Position numbers and translations under genes: made by a program
The notes under the pieces: generated by a model
Database searches by the model: none
What the model saw: only the letters and a program-made list of their open reading frames with translations
What the model was told of the DNA's origin: nothing
Source of the DNA: JAFTYR01 sp964571375
Lineage (GTDB): Bacteria > Pseudomonadota > Gammaproteobacteria > Burkholderiales > Burkholderiaceae_F
Length of the DNA: 8,686 bases
Direction of reading: 5' to 3'
Assembly (NCBI GenBank): GCA_964571375.1
Contig: CAZNBL010000052.1
Coordinates: 1 to 8,686 of the forward strand
In this document: piece after piece, positions 1-5,647 of the stretch
Position numbering within the stretch: position 1 is the stretch's first letter
Layout: each line of letters starts with the position of its first letter

Positions 1-49
1 GATGATAGTGAATCGTATCTTTCGCGAAAGTAGGTAGTCTCCGGGCTCT
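1..49 (+). rRNA. rrf: 5S ribosomal RNA, 3' end (partial)
   Basis: This is the last third of a 5S rRNA; its 5' part lies beyond the left edge. The opening GATGATAGTG and the later GCGAAAGTAGGT are the conserved helix IV/V and loop E region of bacterial 5S rRNA. The closing CCGGGCTC is the strand that would pair with the 5' end of the molecule. A strong terminator follows about 9 bases later, as expected at the end of an rRNA operon. The exact 3' end could shift by a base or two. I recognised it from conserved sequence, not from a covariance search. Confidence 0.88.
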
Positions 50-57
50 CCATTCGA

Positions 58-90
58 AACCCCGTTAATCCGACGATTAACGGGGTTTTC
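58..90 (+). terminator. Intrinsic terminator of the rRNA operon
   Basis: A perfect 13-bp stem, AACCCCGTTAATC (58-70) with GATTAACGGGGTT (75-87), closes a CGAC tetraloop and runs into TTTTC. It sits directly after the 5S rRNA, so it very probably ends the rRNA transcript. Confidence 0.9.
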
Positions 91-301
91 TGCATTTCCG
101 GCGTACATAGATTTCTTCTTGCTACACGAAGTGCAGCTATACCGGTTGCGTCTGACTCGACCGTCACATCGTCACTATAAATACCGTTATTGACTGCGGA
201 TTTAAAAAACTATTGTTTCTCCCGACTTACTTTTTTCCGACAGATCGGCTATAAATATCGGAACTTAACGTAAGAAGAATTATTAAAAGGAGTTTTACCG
301 C
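91..301. other. Intergenic region upstream of the Crp/Fnr gene
   Basis: There is no tRNA or plausible gene here. The stretch becomes AT-rich towards the regulator gene. It contains TTGACT (190-195) followed 15 bases later by TATTGT (211-216), a weak promoter-like pair with a short spacer. It also contains TATAAAT (250-256), a better -10 candidate without a clear -35. Small inverted repeats flank the TATAAAT and are listed separately. The ribosome binding site AAAGGAG (286-292) lies 9 bases before the ATG at 302. Confidence 0.6.
235..263 (+). promoter_or_regulatory. Candidate promoter/operator of the Crp/Fnr gene
   Basis: TATAAAT at 250-256 resembles a -10 element about 45 bases before the start codon. 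It is bracketed by an inverted repeat, TTCCGA (235-240) and TCGGAA (258-263), and overlaps a tighter dyad, CCGA-CAGA-TCGG (237-248). Both dyads would let a dimeric protein cover the promoter, so autoregulation or repression is possible. No good -35 is visible, and such short repeats can occur by chance. Confidence 0.3.
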
Positions 302-997
302 ATGCGTCAGATTTTCCATTCTCTGCCCTGGATTCCGGCACCCGAGCCGGAAGAGCTGAGCAGTCTCTATAGAAAATTCGGTGTACCGGTAACGTTCCGC
401 AACGGCGAACTGCTCAAAGTCAAAGGCGCCAATGCCAAGTCTTTTCTGATCACAGAAGGATTGGCCGCTTATTACATTGCCGACCAATATAAAAGTCATC
501 CGAGCGTTCTTAATCTTCTTATTCCCGGACGCAGCGCCTGCGATCTCTCCGCTCTTCTCGAAAATCGGGTTAACGTCACGACCCGTGCCATCGGTACCTG
601 CAAAGCTCTGATGGTTCCGCCTTACCTTATCCTGAATGCAATGCAGGAAGATGCGGCTCTCGCAACTCTGGTTGCCAAGCACGTTCTTCGTAAGTCGGAG
701 TGTTCGATCGAAGCAATGGTTGCCAACTTCACACTGGAACCGGCTCAGCGCCTTAAAACCTTCCTTAAAGTTGTTTTTGAGAGCTATCAGAAGCCGATCG
801 AAGAGGGCTGGAATGAAGTGCCGACCCGTCTTACCAACGAACAGTACGGCGCCGTAGTCAATCTCACCCGCGTATCGGTCTCCCGATATTTCTCGGATTG
901 GTGTGCTCAGGGATTGATGCGTAAAGAGGGCAGTCAGCTCTGGGTTAAAAAAGAAATTTTCGAAGGCGTTTACGACTGGCTCGGCAATAAAAAATGA
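302..997 (+). CDS. Crp/Fnr family transcriptional regulator
   Basis: The protein has 231 residues, the usual size for Crp/Fnr regulators. Residues about 20-125 fit the cyclic-nucleotide-binding-type beta-roll sensor, about 126-160 the long dimerisation helix, and 175-225 a winged helix-turn-helix. In the latter, LTNEQYGAVVNL is followed by a recognition helix with R190, S194 and R195. Fnr's N-terminal cysteine cluster is absent (the first Cys is residue 80), so it is unlikely to hold an oxygen-sensing Fe-S cluster as Fnr does. The Glu that contacts DNA in both Crp and Fnr appears to be Val191, which suggests a different operator. The start is supported by AAAGGAG 9 bases upstream. It converges with the flavoprotein gene and is its obvious candidate regulator, but the effector and targets are unknown. 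Family assignment is firm; function is not. Confidence 0.9.
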   Translation: MRQIFHSLPWIPAPEPEELSSLYRKFGVPVTFRNGELLKVKGANAKSFLITEGLAAYYIADQYKSHPSVLNLLIPGRSACDLSALLENRVNVTTRAIGTCKALMVPPYLILNAMQEDAALATLVAKHVLRKSECSIEAMVANFTLEPAQRLKTFLKVVFESYQKPIEEGWNEVPTRLTNEQYGAVVNLTRVSVSRYFSDWCAQGLMRKEGSQLWVKKEIFEGVYDWLGNKK

Positions 998-1021
998 GCC
1001 TCTTCGCTTTCGCAAAGAGGC
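989..1021 (-). terminator. Terminator of the flavoprotein gene, overlapping the end of the Crp/Fnr gene
   Basis: GCCTCTT (998-1004) pairs with AAGAGGC (1015-1021), with two further inner pairs around a TTTC loop. On the minus strand the hairpin is followed after three bases by six Ts (complement of 989-994), so it should stop transcription from the flavoprotein gene. Those Ts lie inside the last codons of the convergent regulator gene. In the plus direction there is no good U-tract. A second weak hairpin (TCTCT 1026-1030 with AGAGA 1035-1039, then TCTTTCGTTATT) may help end the plus-strand transcript. Confidence 0.75.
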
Positions 1022-1054
1022 CCTGTCTCTCCCTAGAGATCTTTCGTTATTCGA

Positions 1055-2545
1055 TTACTTCTTAAGACCGAGGTCCTTGACGGCGCTTTCAGCAGCGATA
1101 CGACCGGAGTTCACTGCAAAGCCGATTGTGGAACCGGCCATCAGGAGGTCGTAAGAGTCGCCGTACATACCGCCGACGTCACTGCCTGCGGCGTAGAGAT
1201 GCGGAACCGGAACTTCCTTGTCTGTCACAACCTGGAAGCGTTCGTTAGCCTTGATACCGCCCAATGTACCTAAAGAGGAAGCAACGCTCTTGATGGCGTA
1301 GAAGGGACCGGTCTTCACAGGCTTGAGGTATTCGCTCTTCTTAGCAAAGAGTGCGTCGTGACGAACGTCGCAGGAGCTGTTGTATTCGGCAACTGTTGCC
1401 TTCAGGTTCTTCGGATCCATACCTGTGAGTTTGGCAAGTTCTTCGAGAGTATTGGCCTTGTATGCCCAGCCTGCTTCATGAGCAGCCTTCCATTCGTCGT
1501 GGAATTTGGTGAGCTTTGTAGCAACCGGAACCATCACGCCTACGCCGAGGTCGATACCCTTATTTGTGACCATGTCGTCAAGGTTCTTCTGGTCATAGAC
1601 AACCCACATCTGACCGCCGATGCGTTCGAGAGCGTTACCTGCGGACGGCCAGTCGAGCATGATTGTTTCATCGCAGAAGCGGTCGCCTCTCGGAGTGAGC
1701 CACAGATGCGGCTGTTTTGCAGTAGCGGCAACATGGTTGGTTGTGGAGACACCTCTCGGACCCGGACGGTAGGACTGCTGAACTTCCAGACCTTCTTTAC
1801 CGCCGCCTGCGGACCAAGCCATCTGAATACCGACACCGTTCTTACCGGTTTGAGCAATACCGTCGGTACCCGGGAAGCGTGTGTACTTCTTCATCATTTC
1901 GGGATTGTCTGCGTAACCGCCGGTAGCGATAATCACAGCCTTGGAATTGATGGTGATGGTATCGCCCTTCTTATCCTTGGCGATAACGCCGGCAACCTTG
2001 CCGTCCTTCATAAGAAGCTTTTCAGCCGGAGTATTGAGGAGCACTTCCATGCCGTAGACTTCTTTACCCTTCTTCTGCAGGGTATTGATCCAGCCGGCAC
2101 CGCGGCCTTCATAGATGTGCCATGTGTAGTAACCGCCCGGGTAGTTGTTGAAGAGCTTTTCGAACTTCACGCCGTGATTCTTCATCCATGTGATGGTGTC
2201 GGCGGATTTATCGACGAAAGCACGGACCATACGGGCGTTGCTTCGCCAGTGACCGTAGCGCATGATGGTCTGGAATACTTCGTCACGGGTGAGGTTGTAG
2301 TTCCAGGCACGCTGCATTTCGGATTCAACAGCGAAAATACCTTCGGAGAAATTACCTGTACCGCCGACTATGCCTTTCTTTTCAAGACCGATGACTTTGG
2401 CACCGAGTTCGGCGGCGGCAAATGCGGCGGCAGTACCCGCAGCACCCTGACCGACCACAACGATATCGGCATTCATCGTTCTGTCAGCAGCCCAGGAGGT
2501 AGCGGCCAGCGAGGCGATAAACAATGCAGCAATTGTTTTTTTCAT
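1055..2545 (-). CDS. Exported FAD-binding flavoprotein, fumarate/urocanate reductase-like, no haem domain
   Basis: The protein has 496 residues. It begins with a Sec signal peptide (MKKTIAALFIASLAATSWA, cleavage near residues 19-20), so it should act in the periplasm. The dinucleotide-binding motif GQGAAG is at 32-37 with acidic E55, followed by GGTGNFSEG (61-69), IATGG (206-210) and a C-terminal LYAAGSDVGG (450-459). This is the architecture of FAD_binding_2 flavoproteins such as the flavin subunit of flavocytochrome c fumarate reductase. There are no CxxCH haem motifs, so electrons must come from a separate cytochrome or quinol dehydrogenase not in this window. Compared from memory with Shewanella Fcc3, the fumarate-binding His and Arg residues are not conserved: Y259, L297, LGTLGG at 425-430, and about Y465. 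Fumarate is therefore unlikely to be the substrate. A strong GAGGAG (2554-2559) supports the start. The fold is certain; the substrate is unknown. Confidence 0.88.
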   Translation of the reverse strand: MKKTIAALFIASLAATSWAADRTMNADIVVVGQGAAGTAAAFAAAELGAKVIGLEKKGIVGGTGNFSEGIFAVESEMQRAWNYNLTRDEVFQTIMRYGHWRSNARMVRAFVDKSADTITWMKNHGVKFEKLFNNYPGGYYTWHIYEGRGAGWINTLQKKGKEVYGMEVLLNTPAEKLLMKDGKVAGVIAKDKKGDTITINSKAVIIATGGYADNPEMMKKYTRFPGTDGIAQTGKNGVGIQMAWSAGGGKEGLEVQQSYRPGPRGVSTTNHVAATAKQPHLWLTPRGDRFCDETIMLDWPSAGNALERIGGQMWVVYDQKNLDDMVTNKGIDLGVGVMVPVATKLTKFHDEWKAAHEAGWAYKANTLEELAKLTGMDPKNLKATVAEYNSSCDVRHDALFAKKSEYLKPVKTGPFYAIKSVASSLGTLGGIKANERFQVVTDKEVPVPHLYAAGSDVGGMYGDSYDLLMAGSTIGFAVNSGRIAAESAVKDLGLKK

Positions 2546-2553
2546 ATCGATTT

Positions 2554-2559
2554 CTCCTC
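2554..2559 (-). promoter_or_regulatory. Ribosome binding site of the flavoprotein gene
   Basis: The minus strand reads GAGGAG eight bases before the ATG at 2545. It fixes that start, which is also the one that gives a complete signal peptide. The strength of this site contrasts with the minus-strand genes further right, which lack one. Confidence 0.8.
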
Positions 2560-2592
2560 AATTGGTTTTTCTTTAATAAATTCATTGTGGGA

Positions 2593-2601
2593 TTTATCGC
2601 A
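2593..2601 (-). promoter_or_regulatory. Candidate extended -10 promoter of the flavoprotein gene
   Basis: The minus strand reads TGCGATAAA, an extended -10 (TGn plus GATAAA) that would start transcription near 2586, about 40 bases before the start codon. No recognisable -35 lies 16-18 bases upstream, which is typical of activator-dependent promoters. The GTATC-GATAC dyad centred at about 2650 would fall near position -64. Confidence 0.35.
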
Positions 2602-2620
2602 GGAAAAGTACGTAATCACG

Positions 2621-2648
2621 GATACAGAAAAACGTCGCTTTCCGTATC
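2621..2648. repeat. Imperfect inverted repeat upstream of the flavoprotein gene
   Basis: GATACAGAAA (2621-2630) and TTTCCGTATC (2639-2648) are complementary except for one central A/C mismatch, separated by eight bases. The right arm is shared with the dyad at 2644-2657, so GATAC, GTATC and GATAC alternate through this stretch. It may be an operator or a transcript hairpin. It has no U-tract and does not look like a terminator. Confidence 0.4.
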
Positions 2649-2657
2649 ATGAGATAC
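2644..2657. promoter_or_regulatory. 5-4-5 dyad, possible Crp/Fnr-type operator
   Basis: GTATC-ATGA-GATAC has the arm length and four-base spacer of Fnr-type sites (TTGAT-N4-ATCAA) but a different half-site. It lies about 64 bases upstream of the predicted flavoprotein transcript start, close to the class I activator position used by Crp and Fnr. A regulator of that family is encoded just beyond the flavoprotein gene. A dyad this short is expected by chance about once in three regions of this size, so support comes mainly from position. Confidence 0.3.
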
Positions 2658-2854
2658 AAATTGAGTAATAACCCTTACGAATCGTATACACTTATGCTGT
2701 TTGAAAATTGCTTTTCCGGGGTTCAGTAAAGAGAGCTCTGCGATTTAAAATTCAAGCCTTCGAAGTAGAAAGCAGAAAGTTGAACGAATATGAAACTATC
2801 CTTGAAATAAGTAACTTTCGGGGGTGTTTTTTGCAGGGAGTTTCTTCTTTTACA

Positions 2855-2863
2855 TGCGATAAT
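2855..2863 (+). promoter_or_regulatory. Candidate extended -10 promoter of the antiporter gene
   Basis: TGCGATAAT is a good extended -10 element (TGn plus GATAAT). It would begin the transcript near 2870, leaving a leader of about 30 bases before the ATG at 2900. TTGCAG (2831-2836) resembles a -35 but is 21 bases away, too far for normal spacing. Confidence 0.4.
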
Positions 2864-2899
2864 TGAAAGAATAAAAAGAATCTTTTGGACAAAGGGAAT

Positions 2900-4657
2900 A
2901 TGGAGCACGGAATTACACTGATTACGACGCTTGCCGCCGGTTTCGGTATTGCGTTGATTTTCGGTTTCATCGCCGAAAAACTGAAAGTGCCTGCATTGGT
3001 CGGTTATCTGCTGGCAGGTATCATCCTCTCTCCGTCGACACCGGGGATTGTGGCCGACTTGAACGTCGCCAGTCAGCTCTCTGAAATCGGGGTGATGCTC
3101 CTGATGTTCGGGGTGGGTCTGCATTTCTCGACATCCGACCTTCTGAAGGTTAAATACATTGCGGTGCCGGGGGCTATCGCTCAGATGGCGATTGCGACCG
3201 TACTCGGTATGCTCGTTTCTCACTTCTGGGGCTGGACCTGGGGACAGAGTTTCGTCTTCGGTATGTGTCTTTCCTGTGCTTCGACCGTCGTGCTTTTGAA
3301 GGCCCTTGAATCCCAGGGCATTCTGGAAAGCCATGACGGACGTATTGCCGTGGGTTGGCTGGTTGTCGAAGACATTATGACCGTGCTGATTCTCGTGCTT
3401 CTTCCGCCGCTTGCTTCCATGCTCGGCGGTACCGTAGCCGAACCCGCAGCGGACGCTGCTCCGCTCTGGCAGATCGTGCTGGAAACGCTCGCCCGCGTCT
3501 TTGTCTTTATTGCACTGATGCTTGTGATCGGTAAGAGAGTTCTTCCGTGGATTCTCTGGCAGGTTGCCAAGACAGGTTCCCGCGAACTCTTCACGCTCTG
3601 CGTGCTTGCCGTTGCTATCGGTATTGCTTACGGAGCTTCGATCGTCTTTGACGTTTCGTTCGCTCTCGGCGCATTCTTCGCCGGTATGGTGATGCGTGAG
3701 TCCAAGTACTCTCACAGAGCCGCTATCGAAAGTCTGCCGCTTCGCGACGCTTTCTCCGTGATCTTCTTCGTCGGTGTGGGCATGATGTTCGACCCGATGA
3801 TTCTGATCGAACAGCCGTTGCATCTGCTTGCCGTCCTCTTCATCATTATGGTCGGTAAGTCTCTGGTGTCGTTCTTCCTGGTGATGCTGTTCCGCTATCC
3901 GCTGCATACATCGCTGACGACATCCGCAGCACTTGCTCAGATCGGTGAATTCTCTTTCATTCTCGCGGGTCTCGGTCTTTCGCTCGGCCTTCTGCCTAAA
4001 GAAGGTATGAGCCTGATTCTTGCAGGCGCTATCTTCTCCATCGCGCTCAACCCGTTTGCCTTTGCGGTGATTCCGTTCTTCCGCGGCAAGCTTAAGAAGC
4101 ACTGGAAGTTTGCCCGTGTGCTCGACGCACGCGAAGATCCGAACAGCGTGATGCCTGACAGCGCAGAAAAGGAATTCCTCACCGGTCACGTCGTGGTTAT
4201 CGGTATGGAAACCATGGGCCGCCTGGTTCTCGACGAACTCGTCGAGCGCAAGATGAGCGTTGTGGTGATCGACAAGGATTCCGGTTTGGTCAGCGACCTT
4301 CGCGAAAAGAAGATCAAGGCGATTGCAGGCGACGCCACCGATCCTGCCTCCCTGATTCAGGCTCATGTTCAGGACGCCGCTATGCTCGTTCTGACAACAA
4401 CCGACGATCTTGTTCAGCGTAAGATCATCGAGACCGTCAAGGTTCTCAATCCGAACGTTGAAGTCGTTCTTCTTTCCCGCAGTCAGGAAGAAAGCGATCA
4501 CGCCGTTGCCGACGGTCTCGGCAAGGTCTTCTACACCAAGCGTATCGTTTCTATGGAACTCGTGCGTTACGTGATGGACCGCTTCGGCCGTAAGGATGAA
4601 GAGGCTAAGATCGAAGAAGAAGAGGCCGCCGAGCAGGCTTCTGCCGCCGCAAAGTAA
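2900..4657 (+). CDS. ybaL: YbaL/KefB-type monovalent cation:proton antiporter (CPA2 family)
   Basis: The protein has 585 residues. An N-terminal Na+/H+-exchanger domain of about 12-13 membrane segments (residues 5-395) carries family motifs LVGYLLAGIILSP, LLMFGVGLHFS, GWLVVED (around 152-158; acidic D158 probably lies in the transport path) and DVSFALGAFFAGMV. A cytoplasmic TrkA-N/RCK nucleotide-binding domain follows (about 430-555). It matches E. coli YbaL from the first residues (MHHATPLITT in YbaL, MEHGITLITT here) as I recall that sequence. I therefore prefer ATG 2900 to the in-frame TTG at 2885; an AAGGG lies just 3 bases before the ATG. The RCK motif is GMETMG (435-440) where YbaL has GYGRVG. 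The C-terminus has an extra acidic, Ala-rich tail (about 566-585). It probably exchanges K+ or Na+ for protons; ligand control may be altered. Confidence 0.92.
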   Translation: MEHGITLITTLAAGFGIALIFGFIAEKLKVPALVGYLLAGIILSPSTPGIVADLNVASQLSEIGVMLLMFGVGLHFSTSDLLKVKYIAVPGAIAQMAIATVLGMLVSHFWGWTWGQSFVFGMCLSCASTVVLLKALESQGILESHDGRIAVGWLVVEDIMTVLILVLLPPLASMLGGTVAEPAADAAPLWQIVLETLARVFVFIALMLVIGKRVLPWILWQVAKTGSRELFTLCVLAVAIGIAYGASIVFDVSFALGAFFAGMVMRESKYSHRAAIESLPLRDAFSVIFFVGVGMMFDPMILIEQPLHLLAVLFIIMVGKSLVSFFLVMLFRYPLHTSLTTSAALAQIGEFSFILAGLGLSLGLLPKEGMSLILAGAIFSIALNPFAFAVIPFFRGKLKKHWKFARVLDAREDPNSVMPDSAEKEFLTGHVVVIGMETMGRLVLDELVERKMSVVVIDKDSGLVSDLREKKIKAIAGDATDPASLIQAHVQDAAMLVLTTTDDLVQRKIIETVKVLNPNVEVVLLSRSQEESDHAVADGLGKVFYTKRIVSMELVRYVMDRFGRKDEEAKIEEEEAAEQASAAAK

Positions 4658-4680
4658 TTCGGCTTCTTTGATTGAAACGA

Positions 4681-4716
4681 CCCCGCCCGATTCACACACG
4701 TCGAGGCGGGGTTTTT
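4681..4716 (+). terminator. Intrinsic terminator of the antiporter gene
   Basis: CCCCGCC (4681-4687) pairs with GGCGGGG (4705-4711). The stem is extended by CGA/TCG after a one-base bulge and is followed directly by TTTTT (4712-4716). It lies 24 bases after the antiporter stop codon. Confidence 0.9.
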
Positions 4717-4724
4717 CATGGACG

Positions 4725-4758
4725 AAAAAAAGAGCAGATCAAAAAACGATCTGCTCTT
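4725..4758 (-). terminator. Intrinsic terminator of the iclR end of the minus-strand cluster
   Basis: A perfect 11-bp stem, AAGAGCAGATC (4730-4740) with GATCTGCTCTT (4748-4758), surrounds a seven-base loop. On the minus strand it runs into a T-tract (complement of 4725-4731). It lies just downstream of the iclR stop codon and back-to-back with the antiporter terminator. Confidence 0.88.
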
Positions 4759-4779
4759 AATTTATGCGTTTACGTCGCT

Positions 4780-5580
4780 TTAAAAGGACGGGCGTACGTA
4801 GAGTTCACCCGGAGTCGCAACATAGCCGAGATGCTCGGAAATGTCGTCTGCGGCGTGCTTCAGTTCGCTGATCCAGGCTTCCTGCAGAAGATTGGACGGA
4901 GCGGAGATCGAAAGACAGGCTACGAGTCTGCCGGAGTCGTCGCGGATACCGGCAGCGATACAGCGGACGCCGAGTTCGAGTTCTTCCTCGTCACGGGCAA
5001 AACCGAGCGTGCGCACGCGGGAGATTTCGGCAAGCAGGGCCTCGATATTGTCGATGGACTTCGGTGTGGTCTTATCAAGGCTGGCTCTCAAAGCATAGGC
5101 ACGGATCTTTTCAAAAGAATCTTCGGCCAAAAAGAGCTTGCCCGAGCTTGTAAGGTGAAGCGGAGCGGTTGCACCGATTGTTCTTACCACCTGAATACCC
5201 GGACGGTCGCGCATGATACGGTCGATGTACACGATCAGGTCATTCTGACGGATAGCCAGATTGACGGTCTGCTTCGTGATGTTATGCAGGCGTTGCATGT
5301 AAGGACGGGCAGTATCGCGTACGGAAATACGTTCACGTACTAAATTGCCGAGCTGAAGCAGACGAAGGCCGAGACGGTAAGTACCGGCCGTCGTACCCTT
5401 TTCAACAAAACGAAGTCGCACCAAATCGGCAAGAATGCGGTGGCATGTCGAAATGTGCAGGCTTGTTTCTTCGGCAATAACCTTCAGGTTCACCGGTTCA
5501 TGGTGCTGCGTGAGCACGCGCAGGATCGCGCTTGCACGGTCGAGCACCTGGATATTCGCTTTAGTCGATAAATTGTCCAT
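4780..5580 (-). CDS. IclR family transcriptional regulator
   Basis: The protein has 266 residues, normal for the family. An N-terminal winged helix-turn-helix spans about 11-72, with IAEETSLHISTCHRILADL as the helix-turn-helix and YRLGLRLLQLG leading into the linker helix. A GAF-like effector domain follows (about 85-255), with the family signatures PLHLTSSGKLFLA (140-152), GFARDEEELELGVRCIAAGI (193-212) and the ISAPSN segment (225-230). IclR proteins are usually dimeric or tetrameric repressors or activators that sense small organic acids or aromatics; the ligand here is unknown. It is the last gene of the minus-strand cluster, 47 bases after the Fe-S oxidoreductase gene, which is a likely target. 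No clear Shine-Dalgarno precedes the ATG. An 11-base palindrome spans the start codon. Confidence 0.93.
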   Translation of the reverse strand: MDNLSTKANIQVLDRASAILRVLTQHHEPVNLKVIAEETSLHISTCHRILADLVRLRFVEKGTTAGTYRLGLRLLQLGNLVRERISVRDTARPYMQRLHNITKQTVNLAIRQNDLIVYIDRIMRDRPGIQVVRTIGATAPLHLTSSGKLFLAEDSFEKIRAYALRASLDKTTPKSIDNIEALLAEISRVRTLGFARDEEELELGVRCIAAGIRDDSGRLVACLSISAPSNLLQEAWISELKHAADDISEHLGYVATPGELYVRPSF

Positions 5581-5586
5581 AATGGA
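5576..5586. promoter_or_regulatory. Palindrome over the iclR start codon
   Basis: TCCAT-A-ATGGA is an 11-base palindrome that includes the iclR ATG. IclR-family operators are commonly short palindromes with TGGA/TCCA-like arms, so autoregulation is possible. This is inference from position and shape only. Confidence 0.25.
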
Positions 5587-5617
5587 ATTCTGCTAATTAT
5601 TTTTCACTATGCAGAAT
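5587..5617. repeat. Inverted repeat in the gap before iclR
   Basis: ATTCTGC (5587-5593) and GCAGAAT (5611-5617) are perfect inverted arms with a 17-base AT-rich spacer. An overlapping AATAAT-N6-ATTATT (5615-5632) adjoins it and reaches the stop codon of the oxidoreductase gene. There is no U-tract, so it is not a terminator. It may be an operator or an mRNA hairpin that hides or shapes the iclR start. Confidence 0.35.
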
Positions 5618-5618
5618 A

Positions 5619-5647
5619 ATCATTACATTATTTGAGATTTTTTGCAA
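5619..5647 (-). promoter_or_regulatory. Candidate internal promoter of iclR
   Basis: On the minus strand TTGCAA (5642-5647) is followed 17 bases later by AATGAT (5619-5624), a modest -35/-10 pair that would start transcription near 5612. The -35 lies within the end of the upstream coding region. It would let iclR be expressed apart from the operon. Confidence 0.3.

Larger units (their letters stand above)
2546..2899. other. Divergent intergenic region between the flavoprotein and antiporter genes
   Basis: These 354 bases carry no plausible gene. They are clearly more AT-rich than the flanking coding regions and must hold the promoters for both divergent genes. I can see one extended -10-like element on each strand, both reading TGCGATAA. 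A GATAC/GTATC repeat cluster lies on the flavoprotein side (2621-2657). No riboswitch, small RNA or tRNA is recognisable. Confidence 0.6.

Noticed and set aside
227..1015. 262-codon minus-strand open frame opposite the Crp/Fnr gene
   Set aside because: It is a codon-aligned shadow. It begins in a terminator hairpin and lacks any recognisable domain.
1358..2668. 436-codon plus-strand open frame opposite the flavoprotein gene
   Set aside because: It is a codon-aligned shadow of a gene with a signal peptide, FAD motif and strong ribosome binding site.
2885..2899. TTG at 2885 as the antiporter start
   Set aside because: It would add five residues not seen in YbaL. The ATG at 2900 aligns with the YbaL N-terminus.
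2723..4699. 658-codon minus-strand open frame opposite the antiporter gene
   Set aside because: It is in exact codon register with the antiporter. Its product is rich in His, Arg, Glu and Gln with no recognisable domain, and it is explained by absence of TTA, CTA and TCA codons in the real gene.
4681..4758. Paired hairpins as a small RNA or mobile element boundary
   Set aside because: Each hairpin has its own T-tract in the direction of the gene it follows. Two ordinary terminators of convergent genes explain them.
4672..5343. 223-codon plus-strand open frame opposite iclR
   Set aside because: It starts inside the antiporter terminator region and runs through both terminators. The minus strand has all the IclR signatures.
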